Of a stretch of 40,022 nt of DNA, positions 1 through 8,162 are shown one piece after another. The stretch lies in the NCBI GenBank assembly GCA_027366035.1, contig DAHXLK010000005.1, positions 1 through 40,022 of the forward strand, in the 5' to 3' direction. A program made the translations under genes and the position numbers. Every line of letters begins with the position of its first letter. Position 1 is the first letter of the stretch. A model generated the notes under the pieces. The model did no database searches, had not been told where the DNA came from, and saw only the letters and a program-made list of their open reading frames with translations. Origin of the DNA: Chlamydiota bacterium (GTDB lineage: Bacteria; Chlamydiota; Chlamydiia; Chlamydiales; SM23-39).

Positions 1-1
1 T

Positions 2-2047
2 CCGATAGGACTACCCCTAACCCTTCAAATTGTTTTTCTTCTAATTTCTCTTGCTATAGAAGGTTTTTCCGATCGTCGTTTAGTGATAAAAGACGTTCCC
101 GGGATTATGGAACAATTTTTTTCTTATCACGTTGAAAGTAAGAATCTTAATCCAGTCATTGTCCGCAGATGTTTTAAAATCTATATCGAGCAGTTCGATC
201 CTGAAAAGATCTATTTGTTGCAAACCGAGGTAGACCCTTATCTTTTGATGTCTGATGGAGAGGCTATGGCTGTAGCGGATCGGATGAAGGTAGGGGATTT
301 TTCTGATTTTATAGCCCTAAATGATCTCCTTATATCTTCGATTTACCGCTCCCATACATTTGACGATGAGATTATGCATAAGATTTTATTAGAAATTAGA
401 CCTAGAGTTCCCTCTTTGGAAAGCCAGTATGCTCAAAACGATGAGGAGCTTTTTCTACGGCAGGAGAGCAGGGCTTTTAAGTTTTACTCATTTCACGCAA
501 AAAAAATGGATCTTATTTCACAAGAGAAGAAGATGAAGGTATTTTCGTTGATGCAAAAGAAGATCAATCGTTTAGAGAGCCCCTATCTTTTGATGAATGA
601 AAAAGGGGAGCCTTTTTCTAAAGAGCAAAAAGAGCATCTTTATGCTTTACGGATCCTCAAATCGTTTGCAAAAAGTCTAGATGCCCATACCGCTTTTTTT
701 AGTGAAGAAGAAGCTTTAGAGATGAGGATGACATTAGAAAAACAATTTGAAGGGTTAGGGGTAGTCCTATCGGAAGGGGTAGATGGGATTGTAATTGCTG
801 AGGTCATTGAGGGGAGCCCTGCGCATAAGTCTGGAAAAGTGCAGGCAAACGATATCTTGGTAGAGATAGATGGTATCTCTTTGAACGACATGTCTTTTGA
901 AGAGGTATTAAGGCTTCTTAAAGAAAAAAATGGCCATACTTTAGGGGTAGAAAGGGATAGCTATCATAACAGAGATAGCGAAAAGAAAAAGTTTTTTCGT
1001 GTCTTTTTAGCTAAAGCACCGATTGTGGTTGAAGGTGATAGGGTCCAGTATAGTTACGAGCGTTATGACGGTGGAATCATCGCTACGATTATCATGAATG
1101 CCTTTTATGAAAATGATGAAGGGGCGAATAGTGAGCAAGATATTAAGAGAACAATCGCCAAACTTCGGACTTTTGGCCCTATCCGTGGTCTTATTTTAGA
1201 TCTCCGCGAAAACTCCGGTGGTTTTTTAAGCCAGGCGGTGAAGGTAGCTTCCCTTTTTATCTCTAGCGGTGTTGTGGTGATCTCCAAATATAGCAAGGGG
1301 GAGCCACATTATCTTAGAAGTTTGGATCCGAAGACCTACTATGATGGGCCCCTTATCCTTCTTACGTCCAAGCTTTCGGCTTCGGCTGCTGAAATTGTAG
1401 CGCAAGCCCTGCAAGATTATGGTGCTGCTTTAATTGTGGGAGATAAAACGACTTTTGGCAAAGGGTCGATCCAATTTCAAACGGTTACCAACGATAGGGC
1501 GGAGCACTATTATAAAATTACTGTTGGTAGGTATTATACAGTCTCAGGTAAGTCGACGCAGATCGATGGGGTGATTGCGGATATTGTAGTCCCTACCATC
1601 TTTGCTCCTTTTAATATCGGGGAGCGCTATCTGGAATATCCCCTTTCTGCCGACCGCCTTCCTCAAGCTTATAACGACCCTCTTGCCGATGTAGATGGTG
1701 CTACGAAGAGGTGGTTTCAGAAAAACTATCTCCCTTTTCAGCAGAAAAAAATCACTAACTGGCACAAGATGCTCTCTGAGTTAAAAAAAAGAAGTCAAGT
1801 TCGAATAGCAGCCAATAGGGAGTTTCAAAAACTGCTCAGAATCCAGGAGAAGATGCAAGCAAAGCTCACAGATAAGGAGACCTATTTAGAATATATCAAA
1901 GAATTCTCTAGTAATGATATGCAACAAAAAGAGGCGGTAAATATCTTAAAAGATATGATCGATTTACACTCTCAAACAGTCACTATAGCCCCTCCCCTTT
2001 TAAGGATGTTTTTATATCCAATGCTCATTCAAGCTTCTACCCTTTAG
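2..2047 (+). CDS. tsp: Tail-specific protease Tsp/Prc (S41 family), 5' end outside window
   Basis: Periplasmic serine protease of the Prc/CtpA family, which degrades or trims exported proteins. The reading frame is open to the left edge, so the start lies outside. The first visible residues form a hydrophobic stretch ending near nt 70, as expected for a signal peptide. The block LKSFAKSLDAHTAFF (about nt 650-700) closely matches chlamydial Tsp (CT441 in C. trachomatis, from memory). A PDZ domain follows at about nt 740-1000. The S41 core contains KLSASAAE, with the presumed nucleophile Ser codon at 1382-1384, and TFGKGS, with the presumed general-base Lys codon at 1460-1462, so it looks catalytically intact. 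The C-terminal helical region ends at a stop 78 bases before tRNA-Phe. It is distinct from CPAF, another chlamydial S41 protein. Confidence 0.93.
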   Translation, partial: PIGLPLTLQIVFLLISLAIEGFSDRRLVIKDVPGIMEQFFSYHVESKNLNPVIVRRCFKIYIEQFDPEKIYLLQTEVDPYLLMSDGEAMAVADRMKVGDFSDFIALNDLLISSIYRSHTFDDEIMHKILLEIRPRVPSLESQYAQNDEELFLRQESRAFKFYSFHAKKMDLISQEKKMKVFSLMQKKINRLESPYLLMNEKGEPFSKEQKEHLYALRILKSFAKSLDAHTAFFSEEEALEMRMTLEKQFEGLGVVLSEGVDGIVIAEVIEGSPAHKSGKVQANDILVEIDGISLNDMSFEEVLRLLKEKNGHTLGVERDSYHNRDSEKKKFFRVFLAKAPIVVEGDRVQYSYERYDGGIIATIIMNAFYENDEGANSEQDIKRTIAKLRTFGPIRGLILDLRENSGGFLSQAVKVASLFISSGVVVISKYSKGEPHYLRSLDPKTYYDGPLILLTSKLSASAAEIVAQALQDYGAALIVGDKTTFGKGSIQFQTVTNDRAEHYYKITVGRYYTVSGKSTQIDGVIADIVVPTIFAPFNIGERYLEYPLSADRLPQAYNDPLADVDGATKRWFQKNYLPFQQKKITNWHKMLSELKKRSQVRIAANREFQKLLRIQEKMQAKLTDKETYLEYIKEFSSNDMQQKEAVNILKDMIDLHSQTVTIAPPLLRMFLYPMLIQASTL

Positions 2048-2074
2048 TGGCTCGACACAATTGGCAAGAAAAAG

Positions 2075-2104
2075 TTGCTAAAAAGGGTCTTTAGCCTCTA
2101 TGAT
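2075..2104 (+). promoter_or_regulatory. Probable promoter of tRNA-Phe
   Basis: A sigma-70-type pair is visible: TTGCTA at 2075-2080 and TATGAT at 2099-2104, separated by 18 bases. Initiation about 7 bases after the -10 would fall near 2111, 15 bases before the mature tRNA 5' end. No terminator follows the tRNA, so this promoter could also transcribe into the integrated element and its recombinase gene. Inferred from sequence only. Confidence 0.5.
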
Positions 2105-2125
2105 TTTAATCTTTAGATCTCTACT

Positions 2126-2209
<84 letters not shown>

Positions 2210-2227
2210 CTCTTGCCGGAGAAAATT

Positions 2228-2246
2228 GCCGTACTATAGCCGTAGT
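2228..2246 (+). repeat. Putative integrase arm site, left end
   Basis: The 19-base sequence here matches 10585-10603 near the other end of the element at 18 of 19 positions, in the same orientation. Each copy contains two GCCGTA units 11 bases apart. Paired repeats just inside both ends of a tRNA-integrated element fit arm-type binding sites for a lambda-like integrase or its excision factor. Function is inferred. Confidence 0.6.
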
Positions 2247-2391
2247 ACGTAAATTCCTTAAATAGCCCAATCAGGGTTGTTATTTTTATTTGAATACAGC
2301 CCTTTTGGAGTGTCGGTTACGGCAGAATTACGTCAAAAACCAATGTCACTCCAATTAAGTAATTGAAAATGAACAATTAAAACATTGGTGT

Positions 2392-2410
2392 CAGAGGACT
2401 AACAATCCTT
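2392..2410 (+). repeat. Anticodon-arm mimic upstream of the integrase gene
   Basis: Seventeen of 19 bases match the tRNA-Phe anticodon arm (2150-2168), including CAGAGGACT and AATCCTT. The match includes host-side bases that the right att copy lacks. The mimic sits 25 bases before the integrase start. It is not a tRNA, since no acceptor or T arm surrounds it. It could be a secondary core site, an autoregulatory integrase-binding site, or a scar of an earlier insertion. Confidence 0.5.
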
Positions 2411-2435
2411 AGACCGGCAAAGAAGGAGTAAGAAT

Positions 2436-3491
2436 ATGGGCTTCATAAGAGAGAGAAAAACCAAAAAAGGCGGCAAACGATTTCAGGCGGAAATCCGCTT
2501 AAAAGGCCACCCCATGCTCTCAGCAGTCTTCGACCGCAAATCAGACGCTAGGACATGGATTATGAAAGTGGAGACAGATATACGGTGTGGAAGGCAACAG
2601 ATCTATTCAGAAGGGAAGAGGCATACGTTTGCTGAGGCTGTTGAAAGATACTTTAAAGAGATGCCTATTTCTGTAGTAAAGCGAGGCCATCTTCTCTGGT
2701 GGAAGAAAGAGCTAGGCTCTCTTTTTCTACATGATGTTAGGCCTTCGATTATTTCGGAATTAAAGCAAAAACTTCTCTCACAACCAAATGAGAAAGGGGT
2801 CGTCCGTTGTGGTAGCACCTGCAATAGATATTTGGCTTCATTAAGCCATCTACTAACGCAATGTGTAAAACAATGGGAATGGGTCAATGAAAATCCAGTA
2901 AGAAAAATTGCTAGAGAAAAAGAGCCTCAAGGAAGGACTCGATTTTTGAGCCCTGCTGAGAGAAAGCAATTACTTGATGCATGCAGGATTAGCGACAACC
3001 CCCTTCTTTTCACATTTGTCGTTATTTTGTTGAGTACCGGTTTTCGTTATAACGAGGCTCGTAATTTGAGATGGTCTGATGTGGATCTTCATCATGGGAA
3101 GGCCACTATTTATAAGTCAAAAAATGGAGATGTTCGTTCTGTTCCTATTCGTGGACTTGCTTTAGAGCTTCTTCGAAATCTTTCCTCTCAAAGCTTGTCA
3201 ATAGGCTTTGTATTTCCTAGTAAAAATAAGGCGAAACCTATTGAGTTTCGGCGAGCATTTCGCACGGCTATCAAAAGATCTGGACTCTCTGGGTTTAGGG
3301 GGCATGACTGTCGGCATAGTTATGCAACAGAGCTTATGGCACACGGGCTTACACTTGGGGAGATTGGTCCTTTACTTGGACATAGATCTCTGAGTGTAAC
3401 GAAAAAATATTCCCATCTGATGGAATCACGATCTTCTGAAGCTATTTCGAAGATGTCTGAACAAATCTTTCAAGGGGTAGGGAATGAGTAG
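2436..3491 (+). CDS. int: Tyrosine recombinase (phage-type integrase)
   Basis: Catalyses site-specific recombination between the element's att site and the tRNA-Phe gene. The 351-residue protein has an N-terminal arm-binding-like region (about 1-55, GFIRERKTKKGGKRFQAEI), a SAM-like core-binding domain (about 62-160) and a catalytic domain (about 170-335). All expected residues can be seen: R204 in TGFRYNEARNL, K229 in YKSKNGDVRSVP, H290 and R293 in HDCRHSYATEL, H316 in LLGHRS and nucleophile Y325 in KKYSHL. Start chosen for AAGGAG at 2423-2428, 7 bases upstream. It overlaps the next gene by 8 bases, suggesting coupled translation, and is transcribed away from tRNA-Phe, which may supply read-through transcription. 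Confidence 0.96.
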   Translation: MGFIRERKTKKGGKRFQAEIRLKGHPMLSAVFDRKSDARTWIMKVETDIRCGRQQIYSEGKRHTFAEAVERYFKEMPISVVKRGHLLWWKKELGSLFLHDVRPSIISELKQKLLSQPNEKGVVRCGSTCNRYLASLSHLLTQCVKQWEWVNENPVRKIAREKEPQGRTRFLSPAERKQLLDACRISDNPLLFTFVVILLSTGFRYNEARNLRWSDVDLHHGKATIYKSKNGDVRSVPIRGLALELLRNLSSQSLSIGFVFPSKNKAKPIEFRRAFRTAIKRSGLSGFRGHDCRHSYATELMAHGLTLGEIGPLLGHRSLSVTKKYSHLMESRSSEAISKMSEQIFQGVGNE

Positions 3492-4239
3492 AACAACCGA
3501 ACCCAGAATCAAACAAACAGTTCAGATCAGTGATAAGGAATATAAAAGCTTTTTGAAGCATTTACCTAGGAACATTCGCATTCTAGTAGAAACTTATAAA
3601 TTTGCTTGTGATGTCTATGCAACGGTTGGCTTAACGTATTATTGGGAGGAGCTGTTTAACTTACCTGCTCAAGCAGTATATAAGCCGGAACGTGGTCCAG
3701 CTATGATCTTACTCTTTCGTTATTCTAGGTACGCAACCAGGAAAGAACAGTGGTTTGGGCATTATCTTCCCAAGAAGCTTTCTAGAGAATTACTGTTATT
3801 ATCTCAAGATCGCGATGGTCTCTTATTTCAAAGAGAAAAAAACAGGAAATATACCGTGAGCTACATATCAAAAGTGTTTCAGAAAACCTCCAAGAAAGCC
3901 AAGGAGATGAATTTAATAACTTTTCCAATCAGTCCTGGAAATCTTCGATCTAAACCTTCTACAGACATTAAATATATGCCTGGATCTCCTAGAGAAGTGT
4001 CGGAAGAGAAAGAGAAGGAAATATTGAAAATTCTCACAAAAAAAGCTCATAAAGCAGGATGCCCTAGAAAAGTTCCATTAAATCCCATCCTTGAAACTCT
4101 CTTAGCTCAGGAAGATTTCAAATATTCTCGAAGTGAACTAAAGGAGCATTATCCTTATGCAAGAGCAGCCGAGTCTCAGAAAAGACGTTGGATCAAGGCA
4201 GGCATCTGGCTAAAGATTCGACGGACGCTAATTAAATAA
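3484..4239 (+). CDS. Tyrosine-recombinase-like protein lacking catalytic residues
   Basis: A 251-residue protein whose start lies inside the last codons of int. Its middle reads like a decayed recombinase catalytic fold. ATVGLTYYWEELFNL (about 46-60) stands where recombinases have tGlRisEllnL, with the first Arg replaced. HYLPKKLSRELL (about 93-104) fits the beta-strand region. VSYISKVFQKTSKKA then SPGNLRSK (about 125-157) stands where HxLRH is expected; the His is gone and one Arg is kept. No C-terminal GH...Y motif is seen, and the last 80 residues are basic and unfamiliar. I infer a structural partner or regulator of the integrase rather than an active enzyme. Alternatively the resemblance is spurious and this is an unrelated DNA-binding protein. 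Reading frame intact. Confidence 0.72.
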   Translation: MSRTTEPRIKQTVQISDKEYKSFLKHLPRNIRILVETYKFACDVYATVGLTYYWEELFNLPAQAVYKPERGPAMILLFRYSRYATRKEQWFGHYLPKKLSRELLLLSQDRDGLLFQREKNRKYTVSYISKVFQKTSKKAKEMNLITFPISPGNLRSKPSTDIKYMPGSPREVSEEKEKEILKILTKKAHKAGCPRKVPLNPILETLLAQEDFKYSRSELKEHYPYARAAESQKRRWIKAGIWLKIRRTLIK

Positions 4240-4412
4240 TTCAGCGCCAATATTAGGAGTTTTATCTTCATCTCCTATAACATTCGGTAAAAATCTGCAA
4301 ATCATTGATAATAAGTTTCTTAATTCTTATTTTTTGTGCAAACTTGATCTTGTTTGAACTACTTGGGGAATTCTCCGGCAAGAGAAGACCACAATTAAAA
4401 AAAGGAAAAAAT

Positions 4413-4667
4413 ATGAATGAAAATATTTATCTTACAAAACAGCAAGTCACAGAAAAATACCCATTCTTAACCAGTAATGTTTTAAAAAATTTACTGTTCC
4501 GGAATTTGAATCAATTTCGAAGCAAAGTGATACATCGGCTTGGAAAACGTATTTTAATCAATGAACAAGCTCTGTTGAAGTTTTTATCTGAAGCAAGAGA
4601 AGGAGGTGAAAACTATTCAAGCACTATTGCCAATAGCCTTGGCCGAGATCATTCGGAGGTATATTGA
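4413..4667 (+). CDS. Small winged-helix DNA-binding protein (excisionase/AlpA-like)
   Basis: An 84-residue protein, MNENIYLTKQQVTEKYPFL onward. A helix-turn-helix start (LTKQQVTEKY) is followed by RLGKRILINEQALLKFL, the wing and helix typical of the MerR/excisionase (HTH_17) superfamily. In tRNA-integrated elements such proteins act as recombination directionality factors or activate the element's operon. The ATG at 4413 was chosen because AAGGA lies 6-7 bases upstream and the protein then begins with the domain; an in-frame extension to 4305 would encode a hydrophobic leader unlike the family. The last 20 codons hold a perfect Shine-Dalgarno (4600-4609). Confidence 0.78.
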   Translation: MNENIYLTKQQVTEKYPFLTSNVLKNLLFRNLNQFRSKVIHRLGKRILINEQALLKFLSEAREGGENYSSTIANSLGRDHSEVY

Positions 4668-4674
4668 ATATCAA

Positions 4675-4706
4675 AAACCCTCGGCCGTGGAGACAACAGA
4701 GGGTTT
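4675..4706 (+). promoter_or_regulatory. Perfect 8-bp hairpin before the primase gene
   Basis: AAACCCTC (4675-4682) and GAGGGTTT (4699-4706) are exact complements around a 16-base loop, in the 73-base gap between the winged-helix gene and the preferred primase start. There is no T-run, so it is not a simple terminator. It could be an attenuator, a translation control element or a protein-binding site. Confidence 0.4.
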
Positions 4707-4740
4707 AAGAAGCAAAAATAAATACGGAACGGAGCAGAAC

Positions 4741-7341
4741 ATGGATAATATCAACAGTGGAACTTCTTTTCCAGAAAACGAATGTTTAGAGCATATGAGG
4801 GTTAACGGTATCCCATTCAACCATTTAATCTGTTGGGATGGGCAATTCCATAGATTTTCTATAGATAGTAATCGAACAAAAAAAGATGAGTGGTATATCG
4901 CTAGGTCTTGGGAATATCTAGGAAAAAGATATTTTACTGCATCTTACGGCTCTTGGAGTACGAACCAGAAATTTAGATTTGAATCTTGGACAAATGAATA
5001 TTTCTCAGAAAAGGAACATTTAGAGATTCAAAAGTATTTAAACAACATAGAAGAGCAAATCGAAGTAGAAAGAAAAAAACGTCAGGAAGAAGCGTCGCAA
5101 GAGGCCAATGAAATATGGAAGCATGCTTTGAGAGTACCCACTGAACAGCACCTAGCATATCTACAAGCCAAAAATATTGAACCTTACAATATTCGTTTTG
5201 GGGACAACCCTAATAGATTTCCCTCGGTTATTCTACCTTTGTGGAACATTGAAGGTAAGATTAGTACTTTGCAGTTTATTTCAACTGATGCAAATGGGAA
5301 AACTTACAACACATTCTTAGCTGGAGGAGAAAAGAAAGGGTGTTTTTTTGTAATCGGCGACCTTAGAAATGCGGCTTCTTTTTTGGTGACTGAGGGTTAT
5401 GCCACAGGAGCAAGCCTTTATAAGGCTGACGGGAGACCTATTGTAGTTGCTTTTGGAGCAGGGAATTTAGATTCAGTTATTGGAAAATTAAGAATAAAAT
5501 ATCCAAATCGAGAGATCATAATCGCTGGAGATGATGATAAGCATCACTTAAAGAATCCTGGGCGTACTCATGCCATAGCAGCAGCTAAGGCCCATGGGTG
5601 CAAGGTTGTTTTTCCTACCTTTCAAGAAGGGTTGTTGCTTAGCAATAGCGAGCCTCCAAAAGATTTTAACGACTTAGCTAATCTTTGTGGTCTAGAAGAA
5701 GTTAGAAAACAACTAAAAACTGCCCAAGGTGTTACTGACACAACTGACATAACTAGTTCTGACAGTTTTGGCAGTACCCTGGAGGCTCAAAAATGGGAAA
5801 AACCCAGAGATTTAAAGAGTGTATTATTGCCCGTTTCCAAACTTGACCCAATGATTTTGCCTGAACCAGTACGTTCTTATGCCCAAGATGTATCTTATAG
5901 AATGCAGTGTCCTCTAGAGTTTGTGGCCATTCCATTATTAGTGGTTTTTTCCTCATTAGTTGGGGCAGGATGTGCCATACGGCCAAAAAAACATGATCCA
6001 TGGATTGTGATTCCGAATTTATGGGGGGCTATTATTGCACCATCTGGAGCAATGAAATCACCAGCTATAGGAGAAGCTTTATCATTTATAGGAATTCTTG
6101 AGAAAGAAACTGGAGCTGCTTATAGAAAAGCATTGGAAGGTTATAACGTACAATCACTTGAGATTAAGTTTCGTAATGAAAATTTAAGAGAAGATTTAAA
6201 AAAGGCCATTAAAGGGGAGAGTGATAGAGATATTGAAGCTAAGAAGGAAGCTCTGATTGCTCTAAATAAAGAAGATAATATTCCAAAGCAGAAAAGATTT
6301 ATGACTAATGATTCAACCGTGGAAAAACTAGCGATATTACTACAAGATAATCCCAGAGGCCTATTGGTTTTTCGGGACGAACTCAGTGGATTTTTGGCTA
6401 CACTTGAATGTGAGGATCGGGTCGCTGACAGATCATTTTATCTTGAAGCGTGGAATGGTTTTTCTTCTACTACGTTTAAAGCGGATCGGATCACTCGTGA
6501 AAGTGTTGATTGTAATCCATGTGTTTCTGTTTTTGGTGGAATTCAGCCATCTAAACTATCTCAGTATCTTCTTGGGACCTTATATGGAAATTCAAATGAC
6601 GGGTTTTTTCAAAGATTCCAAATGGTTGTATGTCCCGACCTTCCAAATACATTTATCAATATAGATCAACCAGCTGATAAAAGATCTCGAGACCAAATCA
6701 TCTTCATAGTAAAAAAGCTTGTGGATATGGATTTCATTGAAATGGGAGGTGAGGTAGAAGAAAGTCTTCCTATGCCTGTTTTTAGGCTTAATGATGAGGC
6801 GCAATCATTTTTTAATAATTGGTATACTGCTCTTAGAAAAAGATTGTTATCAAATTTTGATAATGAAGTTTTTAATGAGCATCTTTCTAAGTATCCAAAG
6901 CTAATAACTAGTTTAGCTTTAATCTATTATTTACTTAGGGTGTCAATAGGAGATCCCCCAGGAAAAGTTATGCTTTCTGATATTGAAAATGCGGCTAAAC
7001 TATGTGATTTTTTAGAAAGCCATGCTTTGCGGGTTTATTCAGTTACAGAGAACACTAATTTGCAAAGAGCTAAAGAGCTTTTTAAGAAATTAAAGGCTGG
7101 AAGACTCCCTGAGTGTTTTACTGAGCGAGACGTTTATCGTCACGAGTGGAGTTATCTTAAAAATTCCAATGAAGTTTCTGTTGCTTGCTCAGAGCTGATA
7201 GCTTACGGGTGGTTACGAGAAGAAAAAACTATGTCTGGTCCGAAAGGTGGCGCTCCTTCAGTAAGATATCGCCAACATCCTGATTTAGTAAAAAATAGCT
7301 ACCTAGGCACTGACAAAACTGACATAACGATCAATGAATAG
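4741..7341 (+). CDS. TOPRIM / DUF3987 primase-helicase replication protein
   Basis: Probable replication initiator of the element, combining primase-like and helicase-like parts. A TOPRIM domain is seen with EGYATGASLY (about residue 217) and IIIAGDDD (about 260). After a linker, a DUF3987 region has a Walker-A-like APSGAMKSP (about 432), a Walker-B-like LLVFRDELSGF (about 542) and GIQPSKLSQYL (about 600), all typical of primases in plasmids, prophages and satellites. The ATG at 4741 (GGAG 8-9 bases upstream) gives 867 residues. The frame stays open upstream to GTG 4606, and an ATT at 4615 lies 8 bases after a perfect Shine-Dalgarno, so an N-terminal extension is possible. Two iteron hairpins lie in the coding sequence (5734-5775 and across the stop); both encode TDxTDIT. 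Confidence 0.9.
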   Translation: MDNINSGTSFPENECLEHMRVNGIPFNHLICWDGQFHRFSIDSNRTKKDEWYIARSWEYLGKRYFTASYGSWSTNQKFRFESWTNEYFSEKEHLEIQKYLNNIEEQIEVERKKRQEEASQEANEIWKHALRVPTEQHLAYLQAKNIEPYNIRFGDNPNRFPSVILPLWNIEGKISTLQFISTDANGKTYNTFLAGGEKKGCFFVIGDLRNAASFLVTEGYATGASLYKADGRPIVVAFGAGNLDSVIGKLRIKYPNREIIIAGDDDKHHLKNPGRTHAIAAAKAHGCKVVFPTFQEGLLLSNSEPPKDFNDLANLCGLEEVRKQLKTAQGVTDTTDITSSDSFGSTLEAQKWEKPRDLKSVLLPVSKLDPMILPEPVRSYAQDVSYRMQCPLEFVAIPLLVVFSSLVGAGCAIRPKKHDPWIVIPNLWGAIIAPSGAMKSPAIGEALSFIGILEKETGAAYRKALEGYNVQSLEIKFRNENLREDLKKAIKGESDRDIEAKKEALIALNKEDNIPKQKRFMTNDSTVEKLAILLQDNPRGLLVFRDELSGFLATLECEDRVADRSFYLEAWNGFSSTTFKADRITRESVDCNPCVSVFGGIQPSKLSQYLLGTLYGNSNDGFFQRFQMVVCPDLPNTFINIDQPADKRSRDQIIFIVKKLVDMDFIEMGGEVEESLPMPVFRLNDEAQSFFNNWYTALRKRLLSNFDNEVFNEHLSKYPKLITSLALIYYLLRVSIGDPPGKVMLSDIENAAKLCDFLESHALRVYSVTENTNLQRAKELFKKLKAGRLPECFTERDVYRHEWSYLKNSNEVSVACSELIAYGWLREEKTMSGPKGGAPSVRYRQHPDLVKNSYLGTDKTDITINE
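5734..5775 (+). repeat. Iteron hairpin 1, inside the primase gene
   Basis: Two forward 7-base units ACTGACA (5734-5740 and 5743-5749) with a 9-base period are followed by two inverted units, TGACAGT (5760-5766) and TGGCAGT (5769-5775), with the same period. The arms can pair over most of 16-18 positions around a CTAG loop. The forward part recurs at 7309-7328 with 19 of 20 bases identical. It lies in the linker between the TOPRIM and helicase parts. Candidate initiator-binding site or origin. Confidence 0.6.
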
Positions 7342-7361
7342 GTTTTGTCGGTTCTGTCGGT
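7309..7361 (+). repeat. Iteron hairpin 2, across the primase stop codon
   Basis: Left arm 7309-7328 carries two ACTGACA units at 9-base period. Right arm 7342-7361 carries the inverted, slightly diverged units (TTGTCGGTTCTGTCGGT). Allowing G-U, 18 of 20 positions pair, with a 13-base loop containing the stop codon. No T-run follows directly. Together with hairpin 1 it forms a two-site iteron system, candidate for origin function or autoregulation by the primase. Confidence 0.6.
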
Positions 7362-7400
7362 AGGGAAAAGGTTATTTTTAAGAAAAGAATGGGGTCATTT

Positions 7401-8162
7401 ATGAGCAATGATAAAGAAAATAAGAAACTCACTTCCATACCACCGCACCAAAAAGGTGATACATTTAAATTTGTTGATGACCCAGTATCTGGAAAGCTAA
7501 TGGGTTTTTCTATTAATGGAACGGTGATCGATAAAAATAATGCTGCTAATCATACGGGATTATTTGAGTGGCTTGATTCAGCTTCGAAAGCTATATCTGG
7601 AAGTAACGATTTTCAGTTAACACTAAGGATTTTGCAATTTCTTCAATATGCAATGATTGGTAGTGATCCTGATGAGCGAATGTGTGCTTTAGCTGAAATC
7701 CTCCCGTTATTAAATCCTGGAGATGAAACTGAGACGTTATTATTGGGTCAGTTTGTCTGTCTTCAGAAAGCAGGGCTTAGATGTCTTGGAGAAGGAAATA
7801 TCTCTGGTAATGATATTGAGTTTTTTCAGAATCAAGCTATTAAGCTATTGCGCTTAGCCAACGAAACTATGCTAACGCTTCTCCGCTATAGAAATGGAGG
7901 GACTCAAACGGTTCAGGTAGTGCATGTAAATAATGCTAATGGGCAAACTATTGTAGCCCAGAATCTTTCTTCTGGAAGGGGGGAGGGGGTAAATCAAAAT
8001 CAAGGAGGAAGCCCATGTCCACATGGGAATGCGGGGCCAAGGCAAGAACAAATGGACATAAGCCATGCCGACAACCAGCAATGGCAAACGGACGCTGTAG
8101 GTTCCATGGAGGAAAAAGCACGGGGCCGTCAAAAGAAGGACGGAAAAGGCTCAAGAAGATGA
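7401..8162 (+). CDS. Element protein of unknown function, overlapping the HGG-motif gene
   Basis: A protein of 253 residues (257 if started at ATG 7389; 7401 is preferred because GGGGT lies about 7 bases upstream). The body (to about residue 180) is a helical domain of unknown role. It is followed by VQVVHVNNANGQTIVAQNL, a strand-rich segment I recall from alphaproteobacterial proteins that precede HGG-motif genes, and a low-complexity polar tail. The last 148 bases overlap the next gene in another frame, so the tail is probably constrained by that gene. The same overlapping pair occurs, from memory, in Alphaproteobacteria and other amoeba-associated bacteria, which suggests horizontal transfer of the module. 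Function not known. Confidence 0.75.
   Translation: MSNDKENKKLTSIPPHQKGDTFKFVDDPVSGKLMGFSINGTVIDKNNAANHTGLFEWLDSASKAISGSNDFQLTLRILQFLQYAMIGSDPDERMCALAEILPLLNPGDETETLLLGQFVCLQKAGLRCLGEGNISGNDIEFFQNQAIKLLRLANETMLTLLRYRNGGTQTVQVVHVNNANGQTIVAQNLSSGRGEGVNQNQGGSPCPHGNAGPRQEQMDISHADNQQWQTDAVGSMEEKARGRQKKDGKGSRR
8012..8027 (+). promoter_or_regulatory. Hairpin masking the start codon of the HGG-motif gene
   Basis: CCCATGT (8012-8018) and ACATGGG (8021-8027) are exact complements, so the start codon at 8015 lies in the stem (CCCATG/CATGGG with a 4-base loop). A strong AAGGAGG lies just upstream at 8002-8008. Ribosomes finishing the overlapping upstream gene would melt the stem, giving translational coupling. 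Inferred. Confidence 0.4.

Noticed and set aside
4305-4412. Upstream extension of the winged-helix gene
   Set aside because: The extra residues are hydrophobic and unlike the family, while ATG 4413 has a Shine-Dalgarno and starts the domain.
5734-7361. CRISPR-like repeat array
   Set aside because: Units are 7-9 bases, two per arm, with no spacers; they fit iterons.
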